This document shows, piece by piece, positions 46,308 through 55,597 of a stretch of DNA of 64,000 nt. The notes under the pieces are model-generated. The model saw only the letters and a list, made by a program, of their open reading frames with translations. It ran no database searches and was not told the DNA's origin. The DNA comes from Nitrososphaeraceae archaeon (GTDB lineage: Archaea > Thermoproteota > Nitrososphaeria > Nitrososphaerales > Nitrososphaeraceae), in contig JALDRC010000005.1 in assembly GCA_031316115.1 (NCBI GenBank), positions 248,001 through 312,000 of the forward strand, given 5' to 3'. A program made the position numbers and the translations under genes. Position 1 is the first letter of the stretch; each line of letters starts with the position of its first letter.

Positions 46308-46568
46308 TTAATTGTTTTTAATTGGGGTTTGTAATAATTTACCCATTTCATCATGCATGTCAAGAAAGCTTAATCCTTTTGCTGTAGTTTTAAATGTTAC
46401 CGTTCCTTCTAAGTATTCTATCAGATTATTTTCCATCAAAATTGAAAGATATTCTTTTAACTGTGCATAACTTAGAAAAGCTTTATACATAATTTTTGTT
46501 TTGGTTCCCCCTCCATTTGCAGCTTGTAGTATATTACTAACAATTTCTGTTCGACTTCTGTATTTCAT
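46308..46568 (-). CDS. Winged-helix regulator (MKYRSRT family), copy 2
   Basis: This 86-residue paralogue of the protein at 15103 has the same start (MKYRSRTEIVSNILQAANGG), helix-turn-helix (KIMYKAFLSYAQLKEYLSIL) and wing (LIEYLEGTVTFKTTAKGLSF). Its tail differs (HDEMGKLLQTPIKN). Placed inside the SDRP cluster, it could regulate part of it, but no operator is evident. The ATG at 46566-46568 starts the conserved block. Confidence 0.8.
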   Translation of the reverse strand: MKYRSRTEIVSNILQAANGGGTKTKIMYKAFLSYAQLKEYLSILMENNLIEYLEGTVTFKTTAKGLSFLDMHDEMGKLLQTPIKNN

Positions 46569-46880
46569 ATTTTTTATATAAGGTTAACCTATTTTAATAT
46601 TCTGTTAATGAAAAACAAAAGAAGCTACTATAGAATAGTTCCATATATTTAATTTCAAATAGAGTAAAATAAACATATATTTTCTATTTTCTAATGATTT
46701 TAAAGAAAAAGCTAAAAATAGTTTATTACTCAATTTTGGATATATTTACCTAATTTTAGGAAATGGTTTTATATTTCTAATATATCATTATAAAAGCCAA
46801 TTTTCTTGCTAAATGGAATTAAATTAATCAAATATAGAATACTTTTGAATGAAATAGATAAATCTAAAAATTTTGTAGCC

Positions 46881-46922
46881 TGTCGAGAGTAATACCTCTA
46901 GTGGTTATAATATAGGAGTCCA
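46881..46922 (-). repeat. Type A element, diverged copy
   Basis: GAGTAATACCTCTAGTGG...TATAGGAGTCC matches the type A core with several changes; on the minus strand it reads LDSYIITTRGITLD, still open. It lies just upstream of the promoter of the SDRP gene at 46970. Confidence 0.75.
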
Positions 46923-46969
46923 ATTACGTTTAAGGTGCTTTTAAATATTATAACCTTTACAAACCATTC

Positions 46970-47524
46970 ATGAAAATAAATTTAACTTCAATATGGTTGT
47001 TATCAACACTATCAATTCTTAATGTTGCAACCTCATTAACTGCAACAGTTTATGCTCAAGAAGAAGGAAATGTAACAGATTCAGAAGAACCAATGAAATT
47101 CTTTGCAATTCAACATGCACAATCAGGTTCCATTTCTGAAACTAATTCGACTGCTTATTCTTTAGAATTGAATGATGTTTCTGACAAGACTATTTTGTTT
47201 TCTGATAGACCAGAGAGAATAGTTACATCTATAAGCACAGCTGATTTTATAGGTAACTGGACTAATGGACCAAATAGTTTTGCATTAGATGCTCCAAATG
47301 CTGTTTTGGTAGTAGATGAACAAGGAATACAAGATAATGCTATTGTTGATTTATTTAATCCAATTTATGATTTAGATAAAAAGACATTAAAATATGAAGT
47401 AACTCCAGATAATGCAACATCCATTAATATATCAACTAAATTTGGACAGGTAACGTCATTCATAGATACAGGATCTAATCAAGGTGTAGTAGCTGAAATG
47501 ATTGCTTTAGGTGGTAATAGATAG
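46970..47524 (+). CDS. SDRP-family secreted protein
   Basis: The 184-residue protein starts with a signal peptide (LTSIWLLSTLSILNVATSLT, cleavage near VYAQ). The family core follows: FFAIQHAQSGSISE, YSLELNDVSDKTILFSDRPE (the SDRP motif), DFIGNWTNGPNSFALDAPNA and the C-terminal VDLFNPIYDLDKKTLKYEV. It is probably an all-beta domain. Related 'FSDRP..R' proteins exist in bacteria as I recall, but the function is unknown. TTTAAATAT lies 29 bases before the ATG, so the transcript is leaderless. The C-terminus (VVAEMIALGGNR) is unique to this copy. Confidence 0.8.
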   Translation: MKINLTSIWLLSTLSILNVATSLTATVYAQEEGNVTDSEEPMKFFAIQHAQSGSISETNSTAYSLELNDVSDKTILFSDRPERIVTSISTADFIGNWTNGPNSFALDAPNAVLVVDEQGIQDNAIVDLFNPIYDLDKKTLKYEVTPDNATSINISTKFGQVTSFIDTGSNQGVVAEMIALGGNR

Positions 47525-47750
47525 ATACCAGAAATATGATTTGAAGAATATATAATAATATATTCAATAAATACACATATATTCTTTATTTTATTTTTAT
47601 TACAGTAAAATATTTTTCAATAACTTCAAAATTTGGAAATTAATACTAATGAAATTTACTTCAAATAGATTAGTATCATATAAAATTAATCAAAAAACTG
47701 TAGTAATGTGATCTTCTATCAATAGGGTTCGTCTACAGATCTAGTAAGCT

Positions 47751-47793
47751 GTTCGTGAGTTGAATTCTCCATGTAGTAGCGTTCTACTACATT
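47751..47793 (+). repeat. Type B intergenic element with perfect hairpin
   Basis: GTGAGTTGAATTCTCCATG leads into ATGTAGTAG-CGTT-CTACTACAT (47771-47792), a perfect 9-base stem with a 4-base loop. The minus strand is open and reads NVVERYYMENSTHEQ. It lies 227 bases after the SDRP stop at 47524. Confidence 0.8.
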
Positions 47794-47849
47794 ATTAAAA
47801 ACTTATTATAAAACATATATAATTGAAAATTTATTTCAGGTTTTGTCAT

Positions 47850-48050
47850 TTATCTTATTTGAGATTTTCTCTTATGAATGCCGTCTTTTTGGATTAATAT
47901 GAATATCATTTGATAAAAGGAAATTCCTAATTTGAATGCCTCAAAATCTACATTCCTTAAAATGGATTTTATTGATTCATTATCTGATGAGTTTAGTATA
48001 AATTCATCTATAATTTTTTTGAATTTATCATCATTATAATGCAGAAACAT
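47850..48050 (-). CDS. Possible small protein, 66 residues
   Basis: The frame encodes a helical, charged protein (DDKFKKIIDEFILNSSDNES, then EAFKLGISFYQMIFILIQKD). Composition is plausible for a real gene, but no family, operon or clear promoter supports it. It could be a remnant of a larger gene. Confidence 0.35.
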   Translation of the reverse strand: MFLHYNDDKFKKIIDEFILNSSDNESIKSILRNVDFEAFKLGISFYQMIFILIQKDGIHKRKSQIR

Positions 48051-48436
48051 TGACTTGATTTTATCTACATAGTTATTAAGACATTGTGAGAAATGTTAGT
48101 ACTAATTGCTAACATGTAGCATAATGTATCTTCCTATAATTTTTGAATCAAATTTTCACAGGATTTTATTTTACTTAAATAGTAATGTAGAATATTTTGT
48201 ATTTTATCAGAAAAATAAAATGTTTAATTTACTCATTATCTTGAAAATATTGTCATGTAAGTACTGTACTAAAGTGATATCAATTAGTATACAATTATAA
48301 TGACATTAACAATTACAATAAAAAGTGGTAAACTACCACCATCACTTTCAGATAAAACAAATAAAAATACAAATAAATAACATGATTAAACAATTTAAAA
48401 AATAGTTTCATATTATACTAATTAAGATAAATACGC

Positions 48437-49446
48437 TTACTCATCTCTAAGAAGGTAATTCCTCATATTCAGATTGAATCTTTTTGTTCTAAAATATATT
48501 GATATTTTCTTTCTAAAATCTGTAAATGATGAGTAGTATTGTAGAACAAGTAAATCATCTTTGGCTATCTTCCATATCTCTTCCAGTACCATAAATTCAG
48601 GAGATGCTGTTGGTTGGTATATTGGAATTAGAATATCTTTATTATCAGTAAAATATTGTAATACCTTTTGTGATTTGTAATGTTGTTTTGCTTTATCCAG
48701 GAACAGATAACATTTTGGAAACTTCCTATGGATTTGCTTTAGGTAATCTAAAAATGTATTTTGATTAAACCAGTCATACTGCCTGAACAGTTGTTTTCCT
48801 TGTAAACTTGTAGCACCAAATAAAACTGATTCCTGATGTGATCCGGTAATTCTTACAACTGGTCTTTCATCTTTGCTTATCCATACTTTCCTAACAAGTA
48901 AATCAAAAAAGAAGAATGATTCGTCTGTCGATACTACTGTAAATCCATCTTTTAAATTGTCCAGTATTTCTCTTGCTCTTTTTTAAAATCTTCTTTCTCT
49001 TCTTTTGATGCTGTGTTTACATGTGTCTTTCTAGGTACTTTCTGTTTGAATCCCCATCTTCGAAGTAATGTATAGATGTAAATATGATGGTAGTGTATAC
49101 CACTTTCTCTGACTATAATATCATAAACCTGTTTTGTAGTCCAGCCTTGTTTGCGAGATAACAATTCATTTTTTATTTTGGATACTATTATCTGTGGTAT
49201 ATCTGGTGGTCTACCACTTTTTGGTCTGTCTTTCAATCCTTCTATACCTTCTTCTCTGTATCTTCTTAACCAGTCAGATGCCCATGTTCTACTTCTGTGT
49301 AGATCTCGGGCTACTTGTGCAGGAATATGTTTATCATATACTACATTTAACACAAGCAACATTCTTTCCTTGGTATCTGAATTAGATTCTTTTCTATACA
49401 ATTGCTCAAATCTTGCTCTTGGAATGTTACTTTTCTCTAACACCAA
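48437..49446 (-). mobile_element. IS630-type transposase in two frames (possible -1 frameshift)
   Basis: The first frame (49446 to 48952) gives 164 residues: a helix-turn-helix (HIPAQVARDLHRSRTWASDW, LRRYREEGIEGLKDRPKSGR) and a winged helix for end binding. The second frame continues to 48437 with the DDE catalytic domain: VVSTDESFFFFD, CYLFLDKAKQHYKSQKVL and FMVLEEIWKIAK. The join lies at TTTTAAAAAAG (about 48983-48993): slipping -1 on A6 moves exactly from DFKK into the frame reading RAREILDNLKDGFTV. IS630-group elements often use such slippage. Ends and the TA target duplication were not resolved. Confidence 0.85.
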
Positions 49447-49564
49447 ACGAATGGTTGTATGCTTACCAAGTTAGCTAAATCTATTATTATCTAAAATGTA
49501 TGACTGTAATGTTAAATTAATGTCAGCATAATCATATTAATTGGTATAGATAATATAATTAAAA

Positions 49565-49620
49565 GAATAGTAATACCTATAGCGGTTCTAATATGGGAGT
49601 CTAATGTAAAGATAATGCTT
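49565..49620 (-). repeat. Type A element
   Basis: AGTAATACCTATAGCGGTTC...GGGAGTCTAATGTAAAGATAATGC. The minus strand is open and reads SIIFTLDSHIRTAIGITI, aligning with the longest copy also outside the core. It lies between the IS630-type element and the hydrolase gene. Confidence 0.8.
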
Positions 49621-49858
49621 TATTGTTAGAAACTTATTTAATTTAGATGGTAAATTTAACTAATCATCTTGTAACTATCCAGACTCATCAAATTACGCAT
49701 ATCAAGAAGACATATTAGTGTGAATTATCAAAGGATATGATTCTAACCATAAGGTTAACTTAAGTTATTTTATTATTGAATCTGATTTACTTATTATCTT
49801 CAAGAAGAGATCTAATAACTTATTACTACTACTATTAGATCATAAGAAAAATATGTTA

Positions 49859-50920
49859 TTAGTTGGATTGTGCTGCAGTGGATAGAAATGTATTCATTAT
49901 TTTACCTATCTCTTCTGGATATTGATCCATTACTGCATGACCAGCATTTTTGATCTGTACAAGCCAGGCTCCTGGAATCTTCTCTACAATCTTTAAAGAA
50001 TTAACATGTGGCACGTACATATTATCATCAGTTCCAGTTATGACCAAAGTAGGTTTGGCTAATTTTGCAAGCTCATCACAAGCACCACTCCAGTTGGTTG
50101 CCTCCCACTCTTTTCCTATATTATTCTGATTATTCATTGCTTCAGGGGAAAGTCCAGGCTTCGCTTGCTGCATAGTTGGAATGTTATCAAGGACTTCAGG
50201 ATGCAGTTTAATCCATCCTACTCCTACTGAAGCAGCTACAAGCTCTTTCATCTCCTCTTGAGATATAGAAACATTATTTAGAGATTTGTTTACAACTTCG
50301 GATTGCAATTTTATAAACTCAGCTGGTTTGGGTATTTGATCTTTACCGCCACATGATGAACCAACAAGTGTAAGAGTGTTAACCTTATCTGGATACATCA
50401 TTGTAAACTGTTGAGCTATAAATGATCCAAGAGAATATCCCATAACATCTGCTTTTGGTATATTCAGAGCACCCAGTAGACCAGCTGCATCACTTGCAAG
50501 TTGCTGCATAGAATATGATTTAGAACCCATTGTTGTATTTCCAAGTCCACGACTATCAAACACAATTACTGTGTGATTTGAAGAAAGATTTGTTAGAAAG
50601 GAAAGGTCCCACGCATCCATAACATCAGAAGCGCCATTGAAAAGGATGATATGGTCACCTTTTCCTAACATTTTGTATGAAATTTCAATATCACCTATCT
50701 GAATTTTTTTTGCTGGAATACTTTGTATGTTTGATGAATCTATTGCATTGAAATTTGTGTTATCTTGCTGACCATATACATGATTGGTAGTAGTAGTCAT
50801 AATAATGACAGTGGTAGTAGAAATAATCATTATAAACATGAAGATAATGATGAAAACAGAAGTGTTGTTTCCTTTACTTTTTTGTGGGTAATGCATTTTT
50901 TTTCTAATGTTTAGTAACAT
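49859..50920 (-). CDS. Secreted or anchored alpha/beta hydrolase
   Basis: This 353-residue protein has a hydrophobic N-terminal segment (VFIIIFMFIMIISTTTVIIM, then NHVYGQQ) that is a signal peptide or anchor. The alpha/beta hydrolase domain shows HIILFNGASDVMDAW (oxyanion region), VFDSRGLGNT, the nucleophile elbow VMGYSLGSFIAQQ near residue 150, Asp in VITGTDDNMYVPH near 290 and His in NAGHAVMDQYPEE near 330. It resembles haloperoxidase/epoxide-hydrolase-like esterases; the substrate is unknown. ATG at 50896 (MHYPQKSKG) is an alternative start. GC content is visibly higher than in the neighbours, so recent acquisition is possible. Confidence 0.88.
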   Translation of the reverse strand: MLLNIRKKMHYPQKSKGNNTSVFIIIFMFIMIISTTTVIIMTTTTNHVYGQQDNTNFNAIDSSNIQSIPAKKIQIGDIEISYKMLGKGDHIILFNGASDVMDAWDLSFLTNLSSNHTVIVFDSRGLGNTTMGSKSYSMQQLASDAAGLLGALNIPKADVMGYSLGSFIAQQFTMMYPDKVNTLTLVGSSCGGKDQIPKPAEFIKLQSEVVNKSLNNVSISQEEMKELVAASVGVGWIKLHPEVLDNIPTMQQAKPGLSPEAMNNQNNIGKEWEATNWSGACDELAKLAKPTLVITGTDDNMYVPHVNSLKIVEKIPGAWLVQIKNAGHAVMDQYPEEIGKIMNTFLSTAAQSN

Positions 50921-51060
50921 TAACTTACTATTAACCCTATGCCTTATAATTCAGGAAATTATTAATTGATATAAAAATACACAGCATTAATAATAACTAA
51001 TAGTAGGTTTGTAATATGCAAAATCAAAAGTAGATGAATGGAGAAAACTACTGAACAATT

Positions 51061-51102
51061 GGGAGTAATACCTATAGCGGTGCAAAAATAGGACCCCAAT
51101 TA
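51061..51102 (-). repeat. Type A element
   Basis: GGGAGTAATACCTATAGCGG...TAGGACCCCAATTA. The minus strand reads LGSYFCTAIGITP. It ends about 20 bases before the TTTAAATAT box of the next SDRP gene. Confidence 0.8.
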
Positions 51103-51150
51103 TTGTTTTAATAAATCAGATTTAAATATGATTTTTTTTATTTGTAATTC

Positions 51151-51678
51151 ATGAAAATTAATAATTTGTCTTCAATATCATTTCTTTCAACATTATCAAT
51201 ACTTGTAGCTTTTACTTCATTAACTATATCAGTATATGCACAGGAAGATAGAAATACAACAGATTCAGAAATGCCTAAATTCTTTGCTATTCAACATGCT
51301 ACTTCTGGTAAAATATCTGAAATCAATGAAACTACATATAGTTTAGAATTAAATGATGTTTCTGATAAAACTATTTTGTTCTCTGACAGACCAGACAGAA
51401 TTGTAAAAACAGAAAGCACAACAAACTTCACAGATAACTGGTCTACCGGAGCGGATAGTTTTGCAGTTGATACACCTAATGCTGTATTGGTCGTAGAGGA
51501 ATCAGAAAGACAAGATAATACAATAATAGAATTATTTAATCCTACTTATGATTCTAATAAAAAGACATTAAAATATAATGTAATTCCAGATAATGTAACA
51601 TCTATTGATTTGGTAGGTGAGTTTGGACAGGCAACTTTACTCATTGATCCTGGTGGTCAATCTGGCCCTGGAACATGA
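51151..51678 (+). CDS. SDRP-family secreted protein
   Basis: This 175-residue protein has a signal peptide (SISFLSTLSILVAFTSLTIS, cleavage after VYA), then FFAIQHATSGKISE, YSLELNDVSDKTILFSDRPD, NFTDNWSTGADSFAVDTPNA and IIELFNPTYDSNKKTLKYNV. It ends in FGQATLLIDPGGQSGPGT. The last 28 codons and about 180 bases beyond the stop are almost identical to the copy at 56599, showing recent duplication or conversion. TTTAAATAT lies 30 bases before the ATG. Confidence 0.82.
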   Translation: MKINNLSSISFLSTLSILVAFTSLTISVYAQEDRNTTDSEMPKFFAIQHATSGKISEINETTYSLELNDVSDKTILFSDRPDRIVKTESTTNFTDNWSTGADSFAVDTPNAVLVVEESERQDNTIIELFNPTYDSNKKTLKYNVIPDNVTSIDLVGEFGQATLLIDPGGQSGPGT

Positions 51679-51840
51679 ACGTGAAAAGTTTAAACATGCT
51701 TGATATATCTATAGGAAATCTTTTTTTAAAATTTTTATTTTAAATTGATCTTTATAAAAAATTAATGTTTTGAATAGAATTAAGATAAATGACTATAGAA
51801 TATCTATGAATAAGATTAGTGGGTTTGGAAAAACTACCAG
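51595..51840 (+). repeat. Segment nearly identical to 57045-57295
   Basis: From GATAATGTAACATCTATTGA through the stop codon and the 3' flank to AGATTAGTGGGT, this segment matches the 3' end and flank of the 56599 gene with only a few substitutions and small indels. It includes non-coding DNA, so a DNA-level duplication or gene conversion is the explanation. Confidence 0.85.
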
Positions 51841-51882
51841 TCTGAAGTAATACCTATAGCAGTGAGAAAAAGTGGAGTCCAA
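51841..51882 (-). repeat. Type A element, one-base insertion
   Basis: GAAGTAATACCTATAGCAG...AGTGGAGTCCAATTATTCC. One extra base relative to other copies shifts the antisense frame (LTAIGITSD remains in one frame, DS upstream in another). It lies before the TTTAAATAT box of the 51934 gene. Confidence 0.8.
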
Positions 51883-51933
51883 TTATTCCTTTATTAAATT
51901 AGAATTTAAATATGATTATATAGAAATTCAATT

Positions 51934-52458
51934 ATGAAAAATAATTCAACTTTAATGATATTACTTTCGACCCTATCAATTCTTATTTCTGCATCAACAT
52001 TGACTTCAATTTATGCTCAAGAAAATATGACAGATACCGACATGCCAAAATTCTTTGCAATACAACATGCTCAATCTGCTTCAATATCTAAAGTAAATGC
52101 AACAACTAATTTCTTGGAATTACATGATGTCTCTGATGTCATCTTATTCTCAGATAGACCAGACAGGATTGTAAAGACAGAAAGTACTCAACAGTTTTTA
52201 GATAGATGGTATGATGCAGGTACAGATACAAAAAATAGTTTCTTTTCAGATCCTCCTAATGCTGCTTTAGTTATAGATGACCAAGAAGGCCAGGATGTAG
52301 CAATTCTTGAATTGTTTGAACCTGCATATGATTATGATTCTAACATATTGGTATATAATTTTAATTATCTAAATAATACTAATACTATATTGCCAAATGA
52401 GTTTGGAGAGACGACTTTAGTAATAGACAGTTCTCATCCAATGCATATACACCTTTAA
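51934..52458 (+). CDS. SDRP-family secreted protein (LHDVSD subtype)
   Basis: This 174-residue protein has a signal peptide (TLMILLSTLSILISASTLTS, cleavage near IYAQ). The subtype core is FFAIQHAQSASISKVNATTN, FLELHDVSDVILFSDRPDRI, FLDRWYDAGTDTKNSFFSDP and ILELFEPAYDYDSNILVYNF. It is nearly identical to the gene at 61693 from residue 43 onward, but the signal peptides differ. The C-terminus ends in VIDSSHPMHIHL. TTTAAATAT lies 29 bases before the ATG. Confidence 0.82.
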   Translation: MKNNSTLMILLSTLSILISASTLTSIYAQENMTDTDMPKFFAIQHAQSASISKVNATTNFLELHDVSDVILFSDRPDRIVKTESTQQFLDRWYDAGTDTKNSFFSDPPNAALVIDDQEGQDVAILELFEPAYDYDSNILVYNFNYLNNTNTILPNEFGETTLVIDSSHPMHIHL

Positions 52459-52480
52459 TTCTTAACCAAAGAAAACTACG

Positions 52481-52560
52481 GGCCCGTCGGGAGTAATACC
52501 TATAGCGGTTCTAAAATAGGAGTCTGTTATAGAGATATTAAAATCTCATATTTAGCTTTT
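52481..52560 (-). repeat. Type A element next to an SDRP stop codon
   Basis: CGTCGGGAGTAATACCTATA...AAATAGGAGTC, then TTTAGCTTTTTTTTTATT. The minus strand is open and reads DFNISITDSYFRTAIGITPD, then GPVVFFG and a stop. On the plus strand it begins 22 bases after the SDRP stop and ends in a run of nine T, so it may also terminate that transcript. Confidence 0.8.
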
Positions 52561-52612
52561 TTTTTATTGGAACGTTTTCAAAAAATCAGAAAAATAAAAT
52601 GAGAATTTAGCC

Positions 52613-53908
52613 TTAATTATTTAGTTTAGTAGAGTTGAATGATGAAGAAGGTAAGTTAGAAGTAGCCAGAGGTGTAAACCCATTATGAGATTCAAGCCAT
52701 GAATAAAGATCTCTCAAAACGTACTGTTGTATTGGGCCAAATTCAGATTTCCATTCGGATGAAGGATAGAATACATGACCAAGATTAGGATAAGTTATCA
52801 ACGTATGGTCAGGATGATTTACATCTGTTAATCTTTGTTGCAAGAGAAACGCTTGTTGAACTGGAGTCTGAGTATCATTCTCTCCATTGAGTATTAGAAT
52901 ACCTGTAGATTGAGAGACATTACCAATGATGCCGAGATTTGTTGGCAAATTAGATAATGATTTCCACAATACAGGACAAACCGCGGGGTGGTTGCATTCG
53001 AGAGATCTGAAAGATGTAATATTTTCATACCCCTTTACCAGCAAAGGTTTAAGTTGTTTCTCAATACTTATGTAATCACTCGTGCCAAAATCCTTCGCTA
53101 GAATGGTCGTTATGGCTTCAGTATTATTAGTAAGCATAACAGAAGAGGGCACCAAGAATTGCCTTAACAGAGGGTCGTTAGCTATTTGTTGTATTGATAT
53201 CATTCCAGTTTTATTTCTATCCAATACTTGTGAAGCATACTCTAAGGGCAAGGATACGTCTTGATAGTATTCTACTGCTTTTGTGGGGTTCTGAGCTAAC
53301 ACTGCCATAAGTATTATGTTCTTTACATTCGTCGAATTATCTAATGCTACTCTTGGAGCGTAAATCGTGCCTTCGCTATGACCAATTATATTTATCCTCT
53401 TAGGATCCACCTCAGGTTGTTGTAGAAGAACATTCAAAGCTTTCTTGCCATCTCGAATATAATCATTGGCTGTAGCATTTCCCCAAACATTTGTGTTCAA
53501 AACAGTATAATTTGAACTAACACCTCTTTTATCGTATCGAAGTACTTCAAAGCCTCTTTCTGATAGATATTGAGATATTTCGAAAGTAAGTTGACCCGAG
53601 GGATATATCTTTGTACCTGTTGCATTATCAATACGGATAAATCCTTCAGTCCCATTCATATCTACTGCACCAGACCCCTGAATAAGAAGAACGCCTGGAA
53701 ATGGTCCGTTTCCAACTGCAGGAATAGTTAGTTGTGCATTAGTCTTTACACCATTACCTAAATCAATAACCAAGTCTCTATATTTTATTGTCTGTAAGTC
53801 TTGTTGAGCTAGTACTGTAAAATTGTTGCCAGACAATACAGACGATATAGAATAGAGAGTAAGAGAGAGAAGAAAAATTATTGATATTGTTACCAATAGA
53901 CTTTTCAA
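52613..53908 (-). CDS. Secreted alpha/beta hydrolase (S9/DAP2-like)
   Basis: The 431-residue protein starts with a signal peptide (LLVTISIIFLLSLTLYSISS). The hydrolase domain has PGVLLIQGSGAVDMNGTEG near residue 92 (oxyanion hole), VLRYDKRGVSSN, the nucleophile elbow NIIGHSEGTIYAPRVA near 175, Asp in LILNGENDTQTPVQQ near 342 and His in YPNLGHVFYPSSEW near 380. A helical cap spans about 210-320. It resembles secreted peptidase/esterase-type hydrolases of bacteria. Its GC content exceeds that of the flanking SDRP genes, so it may be transferred. Confidence 0.88.
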   Translation of the reverse strand: MKSLLVTISIIFLLSLTLYSISSVLSGNNFTVLAQQDLQTIKYRDLVIDLGNGVKTNAQLTIPAVGNGPFPGVLLIQGSGAVDMNGTEGFIRIDNATGTKIYPSGQLTFEISQYLSERGFEVLRYDKRGVSSNYTVLNTNVWGNATANDYIRDGKKALNVLLQQPEVDPKRINIIGHSEGTIYAPRVALDNSTNVKNIILMAVLAQNPTKAVEYYQDVSLPLEYASQVLDRNKTGMISIQQIANDPLLRQFLVPSSVMLTNNTEAITTILAKDFGTSDYISIEKQLKPLLVKGYENITSFRSLECNHPAVCPVLWKSLSNLPTNLGIIGNVSQSTGILILNGENDTQTPVQQAFLLQQRLTDVNHPDHTLITYPNLGHVFYPSSEWKSEFGPIQQYVLRDLYSWLESHNGFTPLATSNLPSSSFNSTKLNN

Positions 53909-54044
53909 TATATAATCATTATAGAAGAGTTATATAAGCATAGCGAAAAGTTATGAACGGGAAATAATAATGACTACTTTTTCAAGTCCGAAATATAATT
54001 GAAACCTTCTTGTAGAAATTTAAAACTTGATTTTTAAAAATAAA

Positions 54045-54464
54045 TTAGATATTAGTTGATTCTTTAACCTTACCAAAAAATAATTTTACTTTGTATGTAA
54101 ACATATAGTAAATTATCACACCGTAAATTATCACTGAAATAATATATATTAAATCTTGGCTACCTACAAGAGTAATAATTGCAAATATTATTGCAATTAT
54201 GCTTATTATAAGTGTAATTATACGACCCCATCCTTTTCCTTTTAAAAGACCCCAAGAAACAATGAAACTTGCTATTCCTAATGCCATTAATGCCAAACCA
54301 CCTATTGTAATGAGTGATCCAAACTGACTAGTTGAAGAATCAGAATCTATGCTAATTAAAGTGCCTGCAAATAAAGGAGCAATTCCAGTAAATAAAAGTA
54401 TTATTCCACCAAGTATCATAAGAACGGATATAATAGTAATTCCAGTCGGGCGACCTTGAGTCAC
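54045..54464 (-). CDS. Four-helix membrane protein
   Basis: This 139-residue protein starts TQGRPTGITIISVLMILGGI, then has four hydrophobic helices at about 8-32, 48-72, 80-98 and 104-124, and a charged tail (KLFFGKVKESTN). The Gly-rich RP.GITII.V..I..GI opening resembles the DUF2127/DUF4064-like small membrane proteins of many microbes. The function is unknown. It lies upstream of, and divergent from, the disrupted membrane-protein gene. Confidence 0.7.
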   Translation of the reverse strand: MTQGRPTGITIISVLMILGGIILLFTGIAPLFAGTLISIDSDSSTSQFGSLITIGGLALMALGIASFIVSWGLLKGKGWGRIITLIISIIAIIFAIITLVGSQDLIYIISVIIYGVIIYYMFTYKVKLFFGKVKESTNI

Positions 54465-55597
54465 ATAACAACAGAGTTTTTGATTAATTTAAGTATTACT
54501 TTATGTAATTAATGTTAATTCATAAGTAAAAAAGTTTAGTTTCTATTGTTATACAGATTAAATTAGCGGTATTATAATCCTGAACGATCAAAAGTAGAAT
54601 CATACAAGTCGTGGGATTCTAATACTAATTTGTATTTAGGTTTTATTATAAGAAACTTAATTAGCAATTACCTATATTAAATTAATTATTACATATGTGT
54701 TTGTTTCCTATAATTCCATAAATCTCTACTTTTTTATAGAATTTTTCAATTTCCATCTTGAAATTACACATATAGTTATTAGTTAAATGGTAAAAGAATC
54801 TTTAAAATATATAAAATATTATTGTTATTCTCAATAATCTTTGGCATCAGAAGACAAGATTAGACAAAGAGTAACATTAAAGTATTTTATTGTTTCAATA
54901 ATTATAGCAGTAATAATTGCAAATACTATTGTAATCCTTTCAGAGGCCCACAGTAAGCATTCTATTTCTCTTTGGATATTGAATATAACTACGGGTACTG
55001 CTTCAATTTTAGGTATCATCTCTATCTGCAGATATGGAATTTATGGACTTCACGGTAAATCATATTTGTTTCTTACCCTGGGTCTTATATCTTGGTTTTC
55101 TGCTGATTTTACACTTTTATATAATTATTATGGATTAGGAATAGAAGAACAAAGATTTGTAACTATTACAGATGCGTTATGGTTTGCTGGATATGGCTTT
55201 CTTGCTTTACATTTGTTAATAATAATTCGGTCTTTGGATGTTAAAATCAAATCTATAGTTTTTGTTGTAATATCAATTATTACAGTACTCTTTGTTAGTT
55301 ATAATTTACTTAATCTACTTTCTTATGATTTTCATACTGCTGATGATTTTATAGTCACTATAGTAACTATTTTGTATCCTATTTTAGATTTTATACTAAT
55401 CATACCTTCTGCAATAATACTTGTAACATTGAGAAAGGATTATGCACAAAACATTCCTTGGTTTCTTTCTTCCTTATCATTACTAGTCAATGCAATAGCA
55501 GATGATGGATATGTCAATGATTTTGTGACAGGTAATACAGAAAATTTTTGGTTTTGGGAGCTTTTTTATATATCCGATTTTATTATAATGTCTGGAG

